A DNA stretch of 48,561 nucleotides from CAZVEV01 sp964625865 (GTDB taxonomy: Bacteria; Planctomycetota; Phycisphaerae; SM23-33). A model generated the notes under the pieces. It was not told where the DNA came from. It did not search any database and saw only the letters and a program-made list of their open reading frames with translations. A program made the position numbers and the translations under genes. Positions 8,322 to 16,440 of this stretch are shown in pieces (position 1 is the first letter of the stretch; every line of letters starts with the position of its first letter). Where the stretch lies: the NCBI GenBank assembly GCA_964625865.1, contig CAZVEV010000009.1, forward strand, positions 1-48,561, read 5' to 3'.

Positions 8322-8986
8322 GGGGTAGTCTCCTCGGGGTCGGGGCCCTTGATGGCGTTGAACAACGCGATCAGGAAGCCCAGGACGATGAACGCCCCCG
8401 GCGCGCCGATCATCAGGACGTTGGGGGTGTACCAGTCCGTCGAGAGGACGGTGTAGCCCAGCAGCGTGCCCGCCCCGAGCAGTTCACGGATCGTCCCGAC
8501 GATGGCCAGAACGATCGCGTAGCCCAGCCCGTTGGCCAGTCCGTCCAGCATGGCGACGATCGGCGGGTTCTGCAGGGCGAACGCTTCGGCGCGCCCCATC
8601 ACGATGCAGTTGGTGATGATCAGGCCGACGTAGGGGCCCAGTTGCGTGGACATTTCCCAGTGGAACGCCTTGAGCAGCAGGTCGAACAGGATGACGAACG
8701 TGGCGATGATGGCGACTTCGGCGATCATCCGGATCCGGCGCGGCGTGACGTTTCGCAGCAGCGAGACGAAGAGGTTCGACCCCACGCAGACGAAGATCAG
8801 CGCCCCGCCCATGACCAGCGAGTTGGACAGTCGCCCGGTAACCGCCAACGCCGAACAGATCCCCAGGATCTGGATCGAGATCGGATTGTTGGTCCACAGA
8901 CCCTCACGCAGCGTTTCTTTACCCTTGCCGCAGCACAGCCCGCCCGGAGCGCACGGGCCGCAGGATGTCGGGGCGTTATCGGCCAT
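8318..8986 (-). CDS. nqrD: Na+-translocating NADH:quinone reductase subunit D
   Basis: The protein has 222 residues, about six membrane helices, and is the partner of NqrE. The conserved cysteines lie in ISIQILGICSALAV and IITNCIVMGRAEAFA. The tail before helix 1 is unusual: it holds a Cys cluster (CGPCAPGGLCC) not expected in NqrD or RnfE. The ATG at 8986 is chosen because AAGGAG lies ten bases upstream; a GTG at 8995 is too close to that site. It overlaps the nqrC stop by 11 bases, which indicates translational coupling. Confidence 0.92.
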   Translation of the reverse strand: MADNAPTSCGPCAPGGLCCGKGKETLREGLWTNNPISIQILGICSALAVTGRLSNSLVMGGALIFVCVGSNLFVSLLRNVTPRRIRMIAEVAIIATFVILFDLLLKAFHWEMSTQLGPYVGLIITNCIVMGRAEAFALQNPPIVAMLDGLANGLGYAIVLAIVGTIRELLGAGTLLGYTVLSTDWYTPNVLMIGAPGAFIVLGFLIALFNAIKGPDPEETTP

Positions 8987-9617
8987 GGCGGTCACGCTCC
9001 TTCATGATGCGGGCGATGACGTCGTTGAGCATCGCCTGGACCTTGTCGCACGTCATCGTGGCGCTGGTGATGGCGTCGACTTCGTTGTCCGCGTCGGCCC
9101 CGTCGCGGACTATCCGGATGCCGGGGGCCCCCGCGGCGTCGGCGATCCGCTTGCCCACGAACTGGCTTCGGAAGGCCTCGCCGGCGATCTCCGCGCCGAG
9201 TCCGGGCGTTTCGGTCTGCTCGTGAAAGGTGATGCCCTTGATGGTCGTCAGCTCCGCATCCAGCGCCAGGAAGCCCTTGATGGGTCCCCACAGGCCCTGT
9301 CCGGCAAACTCGACGGCCCGCGAGTGCTTCGACGCGTCAACGTCGGGCGGGGCATAAACGTACAGGGGCAGGCCGCCCAGTGTCTCCTCACGTATCGTCT
9401 TGCTCTCGACATACTGGCCGTACAGGTCGACCAGTTCCTGGGAGGCCGCCGCCTCGTTGTACTCCACCCCGAGAACGCCGAAGACGTTGCGAATGCGTTC
9501 AGCCGCCCGGTTGCTCTCGGCGTAGGGCCGCGTCAGCTCGGCTACGCCCGTCAGCAGCACGGCGCAGACCAGTCCCAGGGTGGCGGCGTAGATGATCGTG
9601 TGCGCGCTATCGCTCAC
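8976..9617 (-). CDS. nqrC: Na+-translocating NADH:quinone reductase subunit C (FMN-carrying)
   Basis: The protein has 213 residues with one N-terminal membrane helix and a periplasmic FMN-binding domain. The flavinylation motif DAITSATMT is intact, with Thr187 as the expected covalent FMN site set by ApbE. GLWGPIKGFLALD and TFHEQTETPGLGAEI are family hallmarks. GTG at 9617 is preferred over an ATG at 9650 because AGGAGG lies seven bases before it and the protein then starts close to the helix. It overlaps nqrB by 11 bases. No apbE gene is in the window. Confidence 0.92.
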   Translation of the reverse strand: MSDSAHTIIYAATLGLVCAVLLTGVAELTRPYAESNRAAERIRNVFGVLGVEYNEAAASQELVDLYGQYVESKTIREETLGGLPLYVYAPPDVDASKHSRAVEFAGQGLWGPIKGFLALDAELTTIKGITFHEQTETPGLGAEIAGEAFRSQFVGKRIADAAGAPGIRIVRDGADADNEVDAITSATMTCDKVQAMLNDVIARIMKERDRHGR

Positions 9618-10704
9618 GTTGCAGCCTCCTGACGTGGACGGCGATGACAATCTCGTCGAGGATCGGGGCGACGATGTTGCCCAGGAGAATGGCGAACGTG
9701 ACGCCCTCGATGTATCCGGTGAAGTTCCGTATCAGGACGGTCACCACGCCGATGATGATCCCGTAGGCCCACTTGGCTGTCTTCGTCGACGGGCTGGAGA
9801 CCGGGTCGGTGACCATGAAGACCCCGCCGAACAGGATCCCGCCGGCCATTACGTGCCACCCCGCCTCGGCGTAGGCCGCCGGATCAATCCAGTGCAGCAC
9901 GCCGGCCAGCAGGACAAACGAGCCGATCGTGGCGGCCATCGAACGCCAACTCGCCACGCCGACGACCAGCAGGATCACCGCGCCGATGAGGATCGCCGCC
10001 GCCGATGTCTCGCCCACGCATCCCATCACGTTGCCGGTCAGCAGGTCGCCCATGTCGGCCAGCGTGCCCGCCTTGGCGGCGCTCAGGGGCGAGGCCTTCG
10101 ACACCGCATCGACGGCCTGCTCGGAGGCGGGCGTCAGGTAGGTCCAGAGACACTCGGGGAACTTTGCGATGGGGACCGCCCGGCTGGCGGCGAGGGCCGG
10201 CGCATAGGCGATCATCACGAAACAGCGTCCCACCAGGGCGGGATTGAACAGGTTGCGCCCGGTCCCGCCGAAGACCTCCTTGCCCACCACCACGCCGAAC
10301 GCCACGCCCACCGCGACGATCCACAGTGGCGTCAGCGGAGGCAGGACCAGCGGAAACAGCAGGCCCGTGACGAGAAAGCCCTCGTTGATCTCCTCCTTGC
10401 GGATGATCGCGAAGAGCACCTCGACGGCCCCGCCGACGGCATAGGAGACCACGATCATTACCAGCACGCGCAGGCCGAAGTAGTAGATCGACATCGCCAC
10501 GCAGGGCAACAGGGCGACGATGACCATCGACATGAACCGCTTGACGTCCAGCGGGTCGCGCACGTGGGGGGCCGAGGCGGTCTGGGTCGCCGGCGCGAAG
10601 AAGAAGTTCTCTATCGCGTCAAACAGCGGCGCCGCGGCGCGGAGCTTGCCCTCGGGACCGAACGCCGGCCGCATCCGCTCAAACATCTTCAGCAGGAGCT
10701 TCAT
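9607..10704 (-). CDS. nqrB: Na+-translocating NADH:quinone reductase subunit B
   Basis: The protein has 365 residues and is a polytopic membrane subunit carrying riboflavin, a covalent FMN and the quinone site. The N-terminal cytoplasmic arm (PHVRDPLDVKRFMSM) is of NqrB type and is absent from RnfD. EEINEGFLVTGLLFPLVLPP and KEVFGGTGRNLFNPAL are near-exact NqrB blocks. The flavinylation loop reads DAVSKASPLS, so the FMN-bearing Thr is replaced by Ser205 (codon 10090-10092). It starts with ATG overlapping the nqrA stop as ATGA. Confidence 0.93.
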   Translation of the reverse strand: MKLLLKMFERMRPAFGPEGKLRAAAPLFDAIENFFFAPATQTASAPHVRDPLDVKRFMSMVIVALLPCVAMSIYYFGLRVLVMIVVSYAVGGAVEVLFAIIRKEEINEGFLVTGLLFPLVLPPLTPLWIVAVGVAFGVVVGKEVFGGTGRNLFNPALVGRCFVMIAYAPALAASRAVPIAKFPECLWTYLTPASEQAVDAVSKASPLSAAKAGTLADMGDLLTGNVMGCVGETSAAAILIGAVILLVVGVASWRSMAATIGSFVLLAGVLHWIDPAAYAEAGWHVMAGGILFGGVFMVTDPVSSPSTKTAKWAYGIIIGVVTVLIRNFTGYIEGVTFAILLGNIVAPILDEIVIAVHVRRLQRER

Positions 10705-12092
10705 GCGCCGGGCTCCTCTTCGACCGGGGCGCGGAGTTCTTCAGCTATTCGCGGTTTGGCCTGGCAGAATTCGCGGCGGAGTTCAAGCTTCGACGGACAG
10801 ACGAACGAGCAGAGCCCGCACTCGACGCACAGGTCCACGCCGGCCCGGTCGGCCTGCTCCAGTTCGTCGGCATACAGCAGTTTGTGGATCAGGTGGGGCA
10901 TGATCCCCGCCGGGCAGACATCCTCGCAGTATCCGCACGAGATGCAGGGGCGCACCTCGCCGCGAAGGGCCGTGTTCAGCGGGCTGACAAATCGCTTGCG
11001 GAGTGAACTGAGGAAGTTGCGGCTGTATGACCGCCTGTCGGCCCCGGGGCGAACGAAGCCCAGCAGCTCGCGCCGGCTGTGCTCGGCCAGCACGGTGATG
11101 CCCGTGCAGTCGGCGGCCAGCCCCTGCTGCCCGGACGGAATCTCCACGCCGGTCAGCACGCCCCCGCCGATGGTGCGAACCGGTCCGTCCGTGGCCAGCC
11201 GGCCTTCAAGGATCGACTCGATGGGGTAGCCGGGCATGGCCTTGAGGTGCATCGGGTCGGCGACGGCCGGGCCGCCCAGCGAGATCAGGCGAACCGTGCA
11301 TGACCGCCTCAGTGTCAGGGCCCTGTCGATGGCGAGCATTCCTGCCACGGGCACGGCCCAGACCGGGCTGTCCGGATCGCGGGTCAGGCCCAGACCGCGG
11401 GCAAGCAGTGTGACATGGTCGTTGGGGTACTTCCGCGCCACGTGGACGGGTTTGACCCAGGCATAGCCGCGTACGGCCTGGCGGACCCGCTGGGCGAAGT
11501 CCGTCTTGGCCTCGGGAAGCACGAGGTAGATCGGCTGGTACTCCAGGAGCGACTGGACGTGTTCCAGCGCCCGGGTGAATCGGGAGAGGCGCTTGTGCAG
11601 TTGCACGTCGCCCCGCGCGACGAACGGCTCGAGATTGATCGTCGAGATGATCACCGCCTGGGGCGTGCCGTACGGGTCCGGGACGGCCCCCGTGTGGGCG
11701 TCGGCGAGGAACGGCCACGCCCCCAGTTCCACGAGATCCTGACGTTTGTCGGGCCCCGCGCCCGCCTCGCCCGGCGCGTGTGCCGCATCGGTCATCGGAT
11801 CTCGCGGGCCGGTACTGGGGCCGGCGAGGTCCTCCAGCACGATGTGTCCGTCGACGGCGTCCAACCGCGCCGTACCGGCGCGCGGGGCCAGCAGCGGCAC
11901 GTTGTAGTTCCCCTCGTCGCGTGCCAGGGCCTGGCCGGCCTCGACACGCTGACCGTCGGCGACGCACGTGTGGCTGAACCTCAGTCGTCTGCCCCGAAGC
12001 GGCAGGTAGAGCACGTCCGGCTCGGGCAGAGACTCCACGTACCCCGAGGGCCTGCCCGCCAGAGCGATGTCATATCCGCCTCGCAGTTTCAT
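10701..12092 (-). CDS. nqrA: NqrA-like subunit retaining two RnfC-type 4Fe-4S cluster motifs
   Basis: The protein has 463 residues and is the first gene of the operon. Residues ~1-375 follow NqrA: GGYDIALAGRP at the N-terminus, VRLISLGGPAV, and then GVLTGVEIPSG and ELLGFVRPG, like the NqrA fold. The C-terminal region carries two complete CxxCxxCxxxCP motifs, Cys383/386/389/393 and Cys422/425/428/432, which are the ferredoxin-like motifs of RnfC. Vibrio NqrA has lost them, keeping only a FVCPxK-like remnant. The insert at ~96-125, rich in Gly, Ala and Asp, has no clear match. It probably docks on NqrB and may accept or pass electrons. The ATG at 12092 is where similarity starts. Confidence 0.85.
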   Translation of the reverse strand: MKLRGGYDIALAGRPSGYVESLPEPDVLYLPLRGRRLRFSHTCVADGQRVEAGQALARDEGNYNVPLLAPRAGTARLDAVDGHIVLEDLAGPSTGPRDPMTDAAHAPGEAGAGPDKRQDLVELGAWPFLADAHTGAVPDPYGTPQAVIISTINLEPFVARGDVQLHKRLSRFTRALEHVQSLLEYQPIYLVLPEAKTDFAQRVRQAVRGYAWVKPVHVARKYPNDHVTLLARGLGLTRDPDSPVWAVPVAGMLAIDRALTLRRSCTVRLISLGGPAVADPMHLKAMPGYPIESILEGRLATDGPVRTIGGGVLTGVEIPSGQQGLAADCTGITVLAEHSRRELLGFVRPGADRRSYSRNFLSSLRKRFVSPLNTALRGEVRPCISCGYCEDVCPAGIMPHLIHKLLYADELEQADRAGVDLCVECGLCSFVCPSKLELRREFCQAKPRIAEELRAPVEEEPGA

Positions 12093-12473
12093 ACTGTGGG
12101 TCCCGCAGCCATCATTCAAATCATAGGGCGTCTTGCCGGTGCAATTCGAGGATTATCGCAAACTCTCTTCCGGTGCGGGGCCCGGTATCTCCAGTGTCGG
12201 ATGCGCGTATCAGGAGTCCCGTCTTCAATACTCCGCACTACGACAGAGATGCGACACCCGATGCACCGGTCCGGGCAGACTGCCTGTGGGGTCGGGAGAG
12301 AATCAAACGCCCACCGGTCCCACCCGTGGGGTACTTGCGAACAGGGATCACGTGCGAAACTCGGGTTTCACGGACCGGTCTGTGAAGGTGACGTGTTCTT
12401 CATCGCCGAGACCCCCCGGGCGGAGCCTGGGGGCGTTTGTCGCAGTCAGGTACACGTGGACGTGACGACAGAC
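12093..12473. other. Intergenic region upstream of nqrA
   Basis: No convincing gene is seen in these 381 bases; short plus-strand frames are not protein-like. An interrupted hairpin at about 12412-12432 (CCCCCGGGC with GCCTGGGGG) lies ~40 bases after the stop of the AsmA-like gene and could end its transcript. The rest should contain the nqr promoter, but no clear -10/-35 pair was found. Confidence 0.4.
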
Positions 12474-13619
12474 TCACTCCCGCGGAACCATCTCAACGCG
12501 GAGTTGCCCCGGGGTGTTCCATCGGCCGATGACGTGGATGTCCACCGTCTTGCCCGCCAGCATGCCCGTGCGCCCGGGCAGCATGGCGATCAGGCTGCTG
12601 ATGCCCTCGCGCGGCGTGCTGGTCAGGCGCATGTCGATCTGCCCGGTCTCGAGGTTGCATCGCCCGGCGTTCTCGCTCCGAACGACGCATACGGGCAGCG
12701 TCATTTGGCCCCGGCCGACGGTTAGGGCAGGGCCTTCGACGGCAAAGGCGACCTGGCCGAGGTCCCTGTCGCCGCGCACATCGTCAGACGCCTTGGGGGC
12801 CGTCAGGTGCAGCCGGCCCGAGCCTCGGATGGTTTCGACGGTCAGTTCCCCACCGGAGAAGATGTATTCGCCCCGAACGGTTCCCAGCGGAATCGCGGCC
12901 TCGACATTGACGGCGGCGAGCAGTTGGGCGCAGTCGAGCCCGTTGAGCGTCAACGTGCCGTCGTACCGCAGGGCCCCGCCGTTGGGCCAACTCGCAATGA
13001 TCGCACCGTCCAGGCGACCGTCACAGGACCCTTCCGCCGAAGTGGCGCCCTCGCGGGTCAGGGTCATCACGTAGTCGCTGTCGCCCGGCTGGCGCCGGCA
13101 GAGGAACTGGAACCCGTCCCACAGGCCGCCGACCGCGCCGTCATACCGCGTGGTGATCGATCCGTCGCGCACCGTGAACGTCTCGATGCTGAACTGGGCC
13201 TCGAGCCAGCGGAGGAAGTCCGGGACGTTCCGCACGGGGGGGCGGCACGACCCGTTGTCCGTGTGCAGGACCAACTCGAGCCCGTCGATGTCTGCGAGAT
13301 GGAGCTGATCGGAGATGCTCGGCAGGGGGGTGTAGTTCAGCGTGACGCTTCGCGCCCTGGCCCAGACGCGCCCGGCGCGGTCGCGAAGGGTCAGGCCCGT
13401 CGCCCGGATGGGATCGAAGTACCCGCCCTCGACCGTGTCGATCTCGACCGGCCCGTCCCAGTAATGCCCGATCGTCTCGATGAAGCTCTCGCGTGCCGAG
13501 TGGGGAATGACCCAGTACTTGCCCACCGCCCCTGACGCGGTCAGCAGTGCGAGCACCGCCGTTGCGATCAACGGCCATCTGCGCCCCGGCGTGTTTGCGG
13601 GTGTGTTGTCGGCCTGCAT
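12474..13619 (-). CDS. Membrane-anchored AsmA/TamB-like protein, function unknown
   Basis: The protein has 381 residues. One N-terminal membrane helix (~14-33) is followed by a long beta-rich region with repeated short strands (GGYFDPIRATGLTLRD, SVTLNY, DIDGLELVL, GSGRLHLTAP). This resembles N-terminal parts of AsmA-like or translocation-module proteins that sit in the periplasm. No catalytic motif is seen. It starts about 60 bases after the ACT-protein gene's stop codon, and the two may share a transcript. The family assignment rests on pattern only. Confidence 0.55.
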   Translation of the reverse strand: MQADNTPANTPGRRWPLIATAVLALLTASGAVGKYWVIPHSARESFIETIGHYWDGPVEIDTVEGGYFDPIRATGLTLRDRAGRVWARARSVTLNYTPLPSISDQLHLADIDGLELVLHTDNGSCRPPVRNVPDFLRWLEAQFSIETFTVRDGSITTRYDGAVGGLWDGFQFLCRRQPGDSDYVMTLTREGATSAEGSCDGRLDGAIIASWPNGGALRYDGTLTLNGLDCAQLLAAVNVEAAIPLGTVRGEYIFSGGELTVETIRGSGRLHLTAPKASDDVRGDRDLGQVAFAVEGPALTVGRGQMTLPVCVVRSENAGRCNLETGQIDMRLTSTPREGISSLIAMLPGRTGMLAGKTVDIHVIGRWNTPGQLRVEMVPRE

Positions 13620-13679
13620 GATGATTCGGCGGTGCAGTGTCCCGTGTCCCGGCCTGCCGCGGGGGCGGGTCGGACGGAC

Positions 13680-14132
13680 CTACTTGCCTCTCCTGCGTCG
13701 GACGGTCTTGGCCGCCTTCTTCGACTTCTTCTTGCCCAGCGTTTTGGCCAGGACCTTCTGCGCCTTGCCCAGGTCGGCGACCTTGAAGACCGCCGTGGTC
13801 CGCCCTCCGCCGGCGCCGCCGGTGCAGTAGGCGTAGGAGATGTTGATATGCTCAGCGGCCAGTTGCTCGGCAACGCGCGAAAATGCCCCGGGCTCGTTCG
13901 ACAGTTCGACCACCAGCACGTCGGTCTCGGTCCAGCGGTCGTGGGCCTTTCCGAGGACCTTTCGCGCCCCGGGCGCATTGTCGCAGATCACGCGGAGCAC
14001 GCCGTGCTCCATGGAGTCCATCAGTGTCAGGGCGACAATGTTGACCTTCGCCTTGGCCAGTGCGGCCGTCACGGTGGCCAGCACGCCGGGCTGGTTGATC
14101 AGGAAGATCGAAAACTGTGTCCGCACCGTCAT
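13680..14132 (-). CDS. Tandem ACT-domain protein
   Basis: The protein has 150 residues with two ACT domains. The first, ~4-65, reads TQFSIFLINQPGVLATVTAAL; the second, ~72-130, reads VLVVELSNEPGAFSRVAEQL. ACT domains bind amino acids and regulate enzymes. Stand-alone tandem forms in this phylum are probable amino-acid sensors, target unknown. The C-terminus is a basic Lys/Arg-rich tail. ATG 14132 is chosen over GTG 14138 because AAAGGA lies seven bases upstream. Confidence 0.8.
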   Translation of the reverse strand: MTVRTQFSIFLINQPGVLATVTAALAKAKVNIVALTLMDSMEHGVLRVICDNAPGARKVLGKAHDRWTETDVLVVELSNEPGAFSRVAEQLAAEHINISYAYCTGGAGGGRTTAVFKVADLGKAQKVLAKTLGKKKSKKAAKTVRRRRGK

Positions 14133-14188
14133 AGTCACGTCCTTTCAGCGGAGTCCATCCGGCCGCACACCTTCAGAAGCGTGGCGCT

Positions 14189-14410
14189 TCACACGGCCAC
14201 GGCGAGTTCGGCGTATTGGGTCGTCGCCTCGGGTATCGCTTCACCATCAGCGATCATGTCCTCGACATACATCCTGATCGCCTCAGCGGCCAAGGCCTTC
14301 ACTTCCTCGGGCGTCTGGCCGGAGGACACACACCCGGGCAGGTCCGGCACGTAGGCGCTGTAACTGCCGTCATCAGCCTTTTCGATGACGATAAGATACT
14401 TGAGATTCAT
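14189..14410 (-). CDS. hicB: HicB-family antitoxin
   Basis: The protein has 73 residues with the degenerate RNase H-like HicB fold: YLIVIEKADDGSYSAYVPDLPGC, followed by GQTPEEVKALAAEAIRMYVEDM. It lacks a separate DNA-binding domain after the fold. HicB binds and blocks HicA. It starts four bases after the hicA stop, so the order is toxin then antitoxin, the usual hicAB arrangement. Confidence 0.88.
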   Translation of the reverse strand: MNLKYLIVIEKADDGSYSAYVPDLPGCVSSGQTPEEVKALAAEAIRMYVEDMIADGEAIPEATTQYAELAVAV

Positions 14411-14414
14411 CGTG

Positions 14415-14609
14415 TCATGCTTTCTTCAGCCCTGCTTGCTTCAGGATACTGTTCAGGGCTCCCGGTGGAACGTCCTTTCCACCGCAGTGGTATGGGACGA
14501 TCACTCGACCTTTCTTCTCAGGATGCTTGTACTTGCGATGACTTCCTTTCTGGGAAACCATCACCCAGCCGTCCTTCTCCAGCAATTGTATCACATCGCG
14601 GTATTTCAA
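14415..14609 (-). CDS. hicA: HicA-family mRNA interferase toxin
   Basis: The protein has 64 residues with a dsRBD-like fold. It begins KYRDVIQLLEKDGW and has the catalytic His24 in SQKGSHRKYKHP, then VIVPYHCGGKDVPPGALNSILKQAGL. HicA cleaves mRNA in a ribosome-independent way. No ATG fits the family's start; TTG at 14609 gives the usual length. An ATG at 14702 would add 31 unrelated residues. Confidence 0.85.
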   Translation of the reverse strand: MKYRDVIQLLEKDGWVMVSQKGSHRKYKHPEKKGRVIVPYHCGGKDVPPGALNSILKQAGLKKA

Positions 14610-14720
14610 CGCGGACGATTCTCCCGGATTCCGAAACCTGCGACGCGCAGCATCGTATACGAAGACGGGACGTTCGTCACGCAGGAATGCAGCCCACGCC
14701 ACCCAGGCCCTAACCTGTAA

Positions 14721-14743
14721 CCTTCAACCTTGAACTTTCAACC
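14721..14743. repeat. CCTTCAACC-type repeat at the tsaB 3' end
   Basis: A C/T-rich copy of a GGTTGAAGGTTGAAGG-type repeat overlaps the tsaB stop codon. Related copies in inverted form lie on the other side of tsaB, at 15492-15569. Confidence 0.5.
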
Positions 14744-15463
14744 GTCGTTCTTCGCCTCCCACAGGCGGACGGCCTCGGGTTTGCGGGCGTAGACCGGCAG
14801 GAGGCGGTGGTACTCGGTGAAGGCTCCGGCGCGGGCCATCTCGTAGCCCACCTGCCACACCACCGCTGGATCGGGCAGGTGCAGGTGCGTGTCGGCGGGG
14901 TCGAGTACGGTGACGTCCGCGGCACCAACGGCGATCGGCTTGTAGGCCAGACCCTCGCCGATCAGCGTGATGGGCCTGGGGGTACCGGTGAGGAACTCGG
15001 CCGCCTGCCAGTCGCGCCCGGGACAGATCTCGACAATCCGCCCGTCGCGCCGTTCGAAGACGGTGGCGTAGATCCTGTCGGCCCGGGCGGCCAGGACCAC
15101 GCCCAGGTAGCGCCACTCGAAGTCCGCGGCGTTGCGGGCTATGGCGTGGGCGGTGGGGACGGCGACGCATCGAACGCCGCTGAGGGCCTGGGCGAACGTG
15201 CGGACAGCCGTGATGCCCACGCGCAGCCCGGTGAACCCGCCCGGCCCGGCTGAGACGTAGACCTCGTCCACGTCGGCGGGGGTCAGGCCGCGACGGTCCA
15301 GCAGGGCCTTGGCCTGCGTAATCAGCGCGGTGGCGTGTCGTCCGACGGCGTCGAAGGCGACGGTCTCGATGCAGCGCCGGTCGAGGCCCAGGGCCAGTCC
15401 GCCGGCGCGGCAGGAGGTCTCGACGGCCAGCGAGACCTCGCATGCTGTCTGTGTCGTCTCCAC
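14738..15463 (-). CDS. tsaB: tRNA threonylcarbamoyladenosine biosynthesis protein TsaB
   Basis: The protein has 241 residues. TsaB is an ASKHA-fold partner of TsaD in making t6A at position 37 of ANN-decoding tRNAs. Seen: the N-terminal LAVETSCRAGGLAL phosphate-1 loop, ATALITQAKALLDRRGL, and the diagnostic VSAGPGGFTGLRVGITAVRTFAQAL. The C-terminus with PVYARKPEAVRLWEAK fits the family. No tsaD, tsaE or tsaC is nearby. Confidence 0.92.
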   Translation of the reverse strand: METTQTACEVSLAVETSCRAGGLALGLDRRCIETVAFDAVGRHATALITQAKALLDRRGLTPADVDEVYVSAGPGGFTGLRVGITAVRTFAQALSGVRCVAVPTAHAIARNAADFEWRYLGVVLAARADRIYATVFERRDGRIVEICPGRDWQAAEFLTGTPRPITLIGEGLAYKPIAVGAADVTVLDPADTHLHLPDPAVVWQVGYEMARAGAFTEYHRLLPVYARKPEAVRLWEAKNDG

Positions 15464-15491
15464 GCGATGATTCTACGTGCTCGCGCCCGGA

Positions 15492-15569
15492 GGTTAAAGG
15501 TTGAAGGTTGAAGGTCAAGCCACGGCGCCTCGCCGTTGACCTTCAGCCTTCAACGTGGAACCTTCAACC
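15492..15569. repeat. Inverted repeat upstream of tsaB
   Basis: Arms at 15492-15518 and 15536-15569 are imperfect inverted copies built from GGTTGAAGGT units. They enclose a 17-base GC-rich loop. A hairpin of this size between divergent genes could be a REP-type repeat. The same unit occurs after tsaB. Confidence 0.55.
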
Positions 15570-15650
15570 CGTTTCAGTCGCCGCAAACAGGTTTGACACG
15601 GTCCCCTGTGCGGCTATAGCATGTGCAGTTCGATGGGAGCACAATGACCG

Positions 15651-16424
15651 ATGTTTGCCGTTGTCAGTGACATACATGCCAACACCGAGGCCCTGACGGC
15701 CGTGATGGACGATATCGACGAGCGGGGCATTACGCGCATTTTCTGCCTCGGCGACGTGGTGGGGTACGGGCCCGAACCGGAAGCGTGCATCGACATCATC
15801 AATGAGCGCGTGACGCTGACGCTTCTGGGCAACCACGACTGTGCCGTGCTCTACGAGCCCCACCGGTTCAACCTCGGCGCCGAGTCGGCCTGCTACTGGA
15901 CGCGGGCCCGGCTGGCCGCCGAATCGGACGCCGCCAAGCGCAACACCCGCTGGGACTTCCTGGGCGAGTTGCCGGTCAAGCACGTGTGGGACGCCGCCGA
16001 GATGGGGCTGGGCCAGATGACGTTCGTCCACGGCTCGCCGCGCCGCCCGGTCAACGAGTACATCTTCCCCGACGACATTTTCAACAGCCCGCACAAGGTC
16101 CAGGGGCTGTTCGACCGCTTCGAGCATCTCTGCTTCGTCGGCCATACCCATGTCCCGGGCGTGTTCCTCGAAACGCCGGACTTCTACAGTCCGGACGAAC
16201 TGGAAGGCGTCTACAAGATCGATCGCGACCGCAAGGCGCTGATCAACGTTGGATCGGTGGGCCAGCCTCGTGACCGCGACTGCCGCGCCGGCTACGTCGT
16301 CGTCACGCCCGACCACGTCGAGTTCGTTCGGGTCAACTACCCGTTCGACGTGGTGGCCGACAAGGTCTTCGCGATTCCGCAACTGGACGACTATCAGGGG
16401 ACGCGCCTTCGTGAAGGCCGCTGA
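15651..16424 (+). CDS. Metallophosphoesterase (YfcE-like phosphodiesterase)
   Basis: The protein has 257 residues and a calcineurin-like fold with all metal motifs: VVSDIHANTEAL, CLGDVVGYGPEP, LGNHDCAV and GHTHVPG near residues 7, 34, 63 and 164. It hydrolyses phosphodiesters or nucleotides with a di-metal centre in the cytoplasm; the natural substrate is unknown. It lies 16 bases before yidC and probably shares its transcript. Confidence 0.88.
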   Translation: MFAVVSDIHANTEALTAVMDDIDERGITRIFCLGDVVGYGPEPEACIDIINERVTLTLLGNHDCAVLYEPHRFNLGAESACYWTRARLAAESDAAKRNTRWDFLGELPVKHVWDAAEMGLGQMTFVHGSPRRPVNEYIFPDDIFNSPHKVQGLFDRFEHLCFVGHTHVPGVFLETPDFYSPDELEGVYKIDRDRKALINVGSVGQPRDRDCRAGYVVVTPDHVEFVRVNYPFDVVADKVFAIPQLDDYQGTRLREGR

Positions 16425-16440
16425 CCCAAGGAGCTGATGC

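Noticed and set aside
12093..12473. tRNA or riboswitch before nqrA
   Set aside because: No T-arm GTTCRA motif, CCA-ready acceptor or known riboswitch core could be found.
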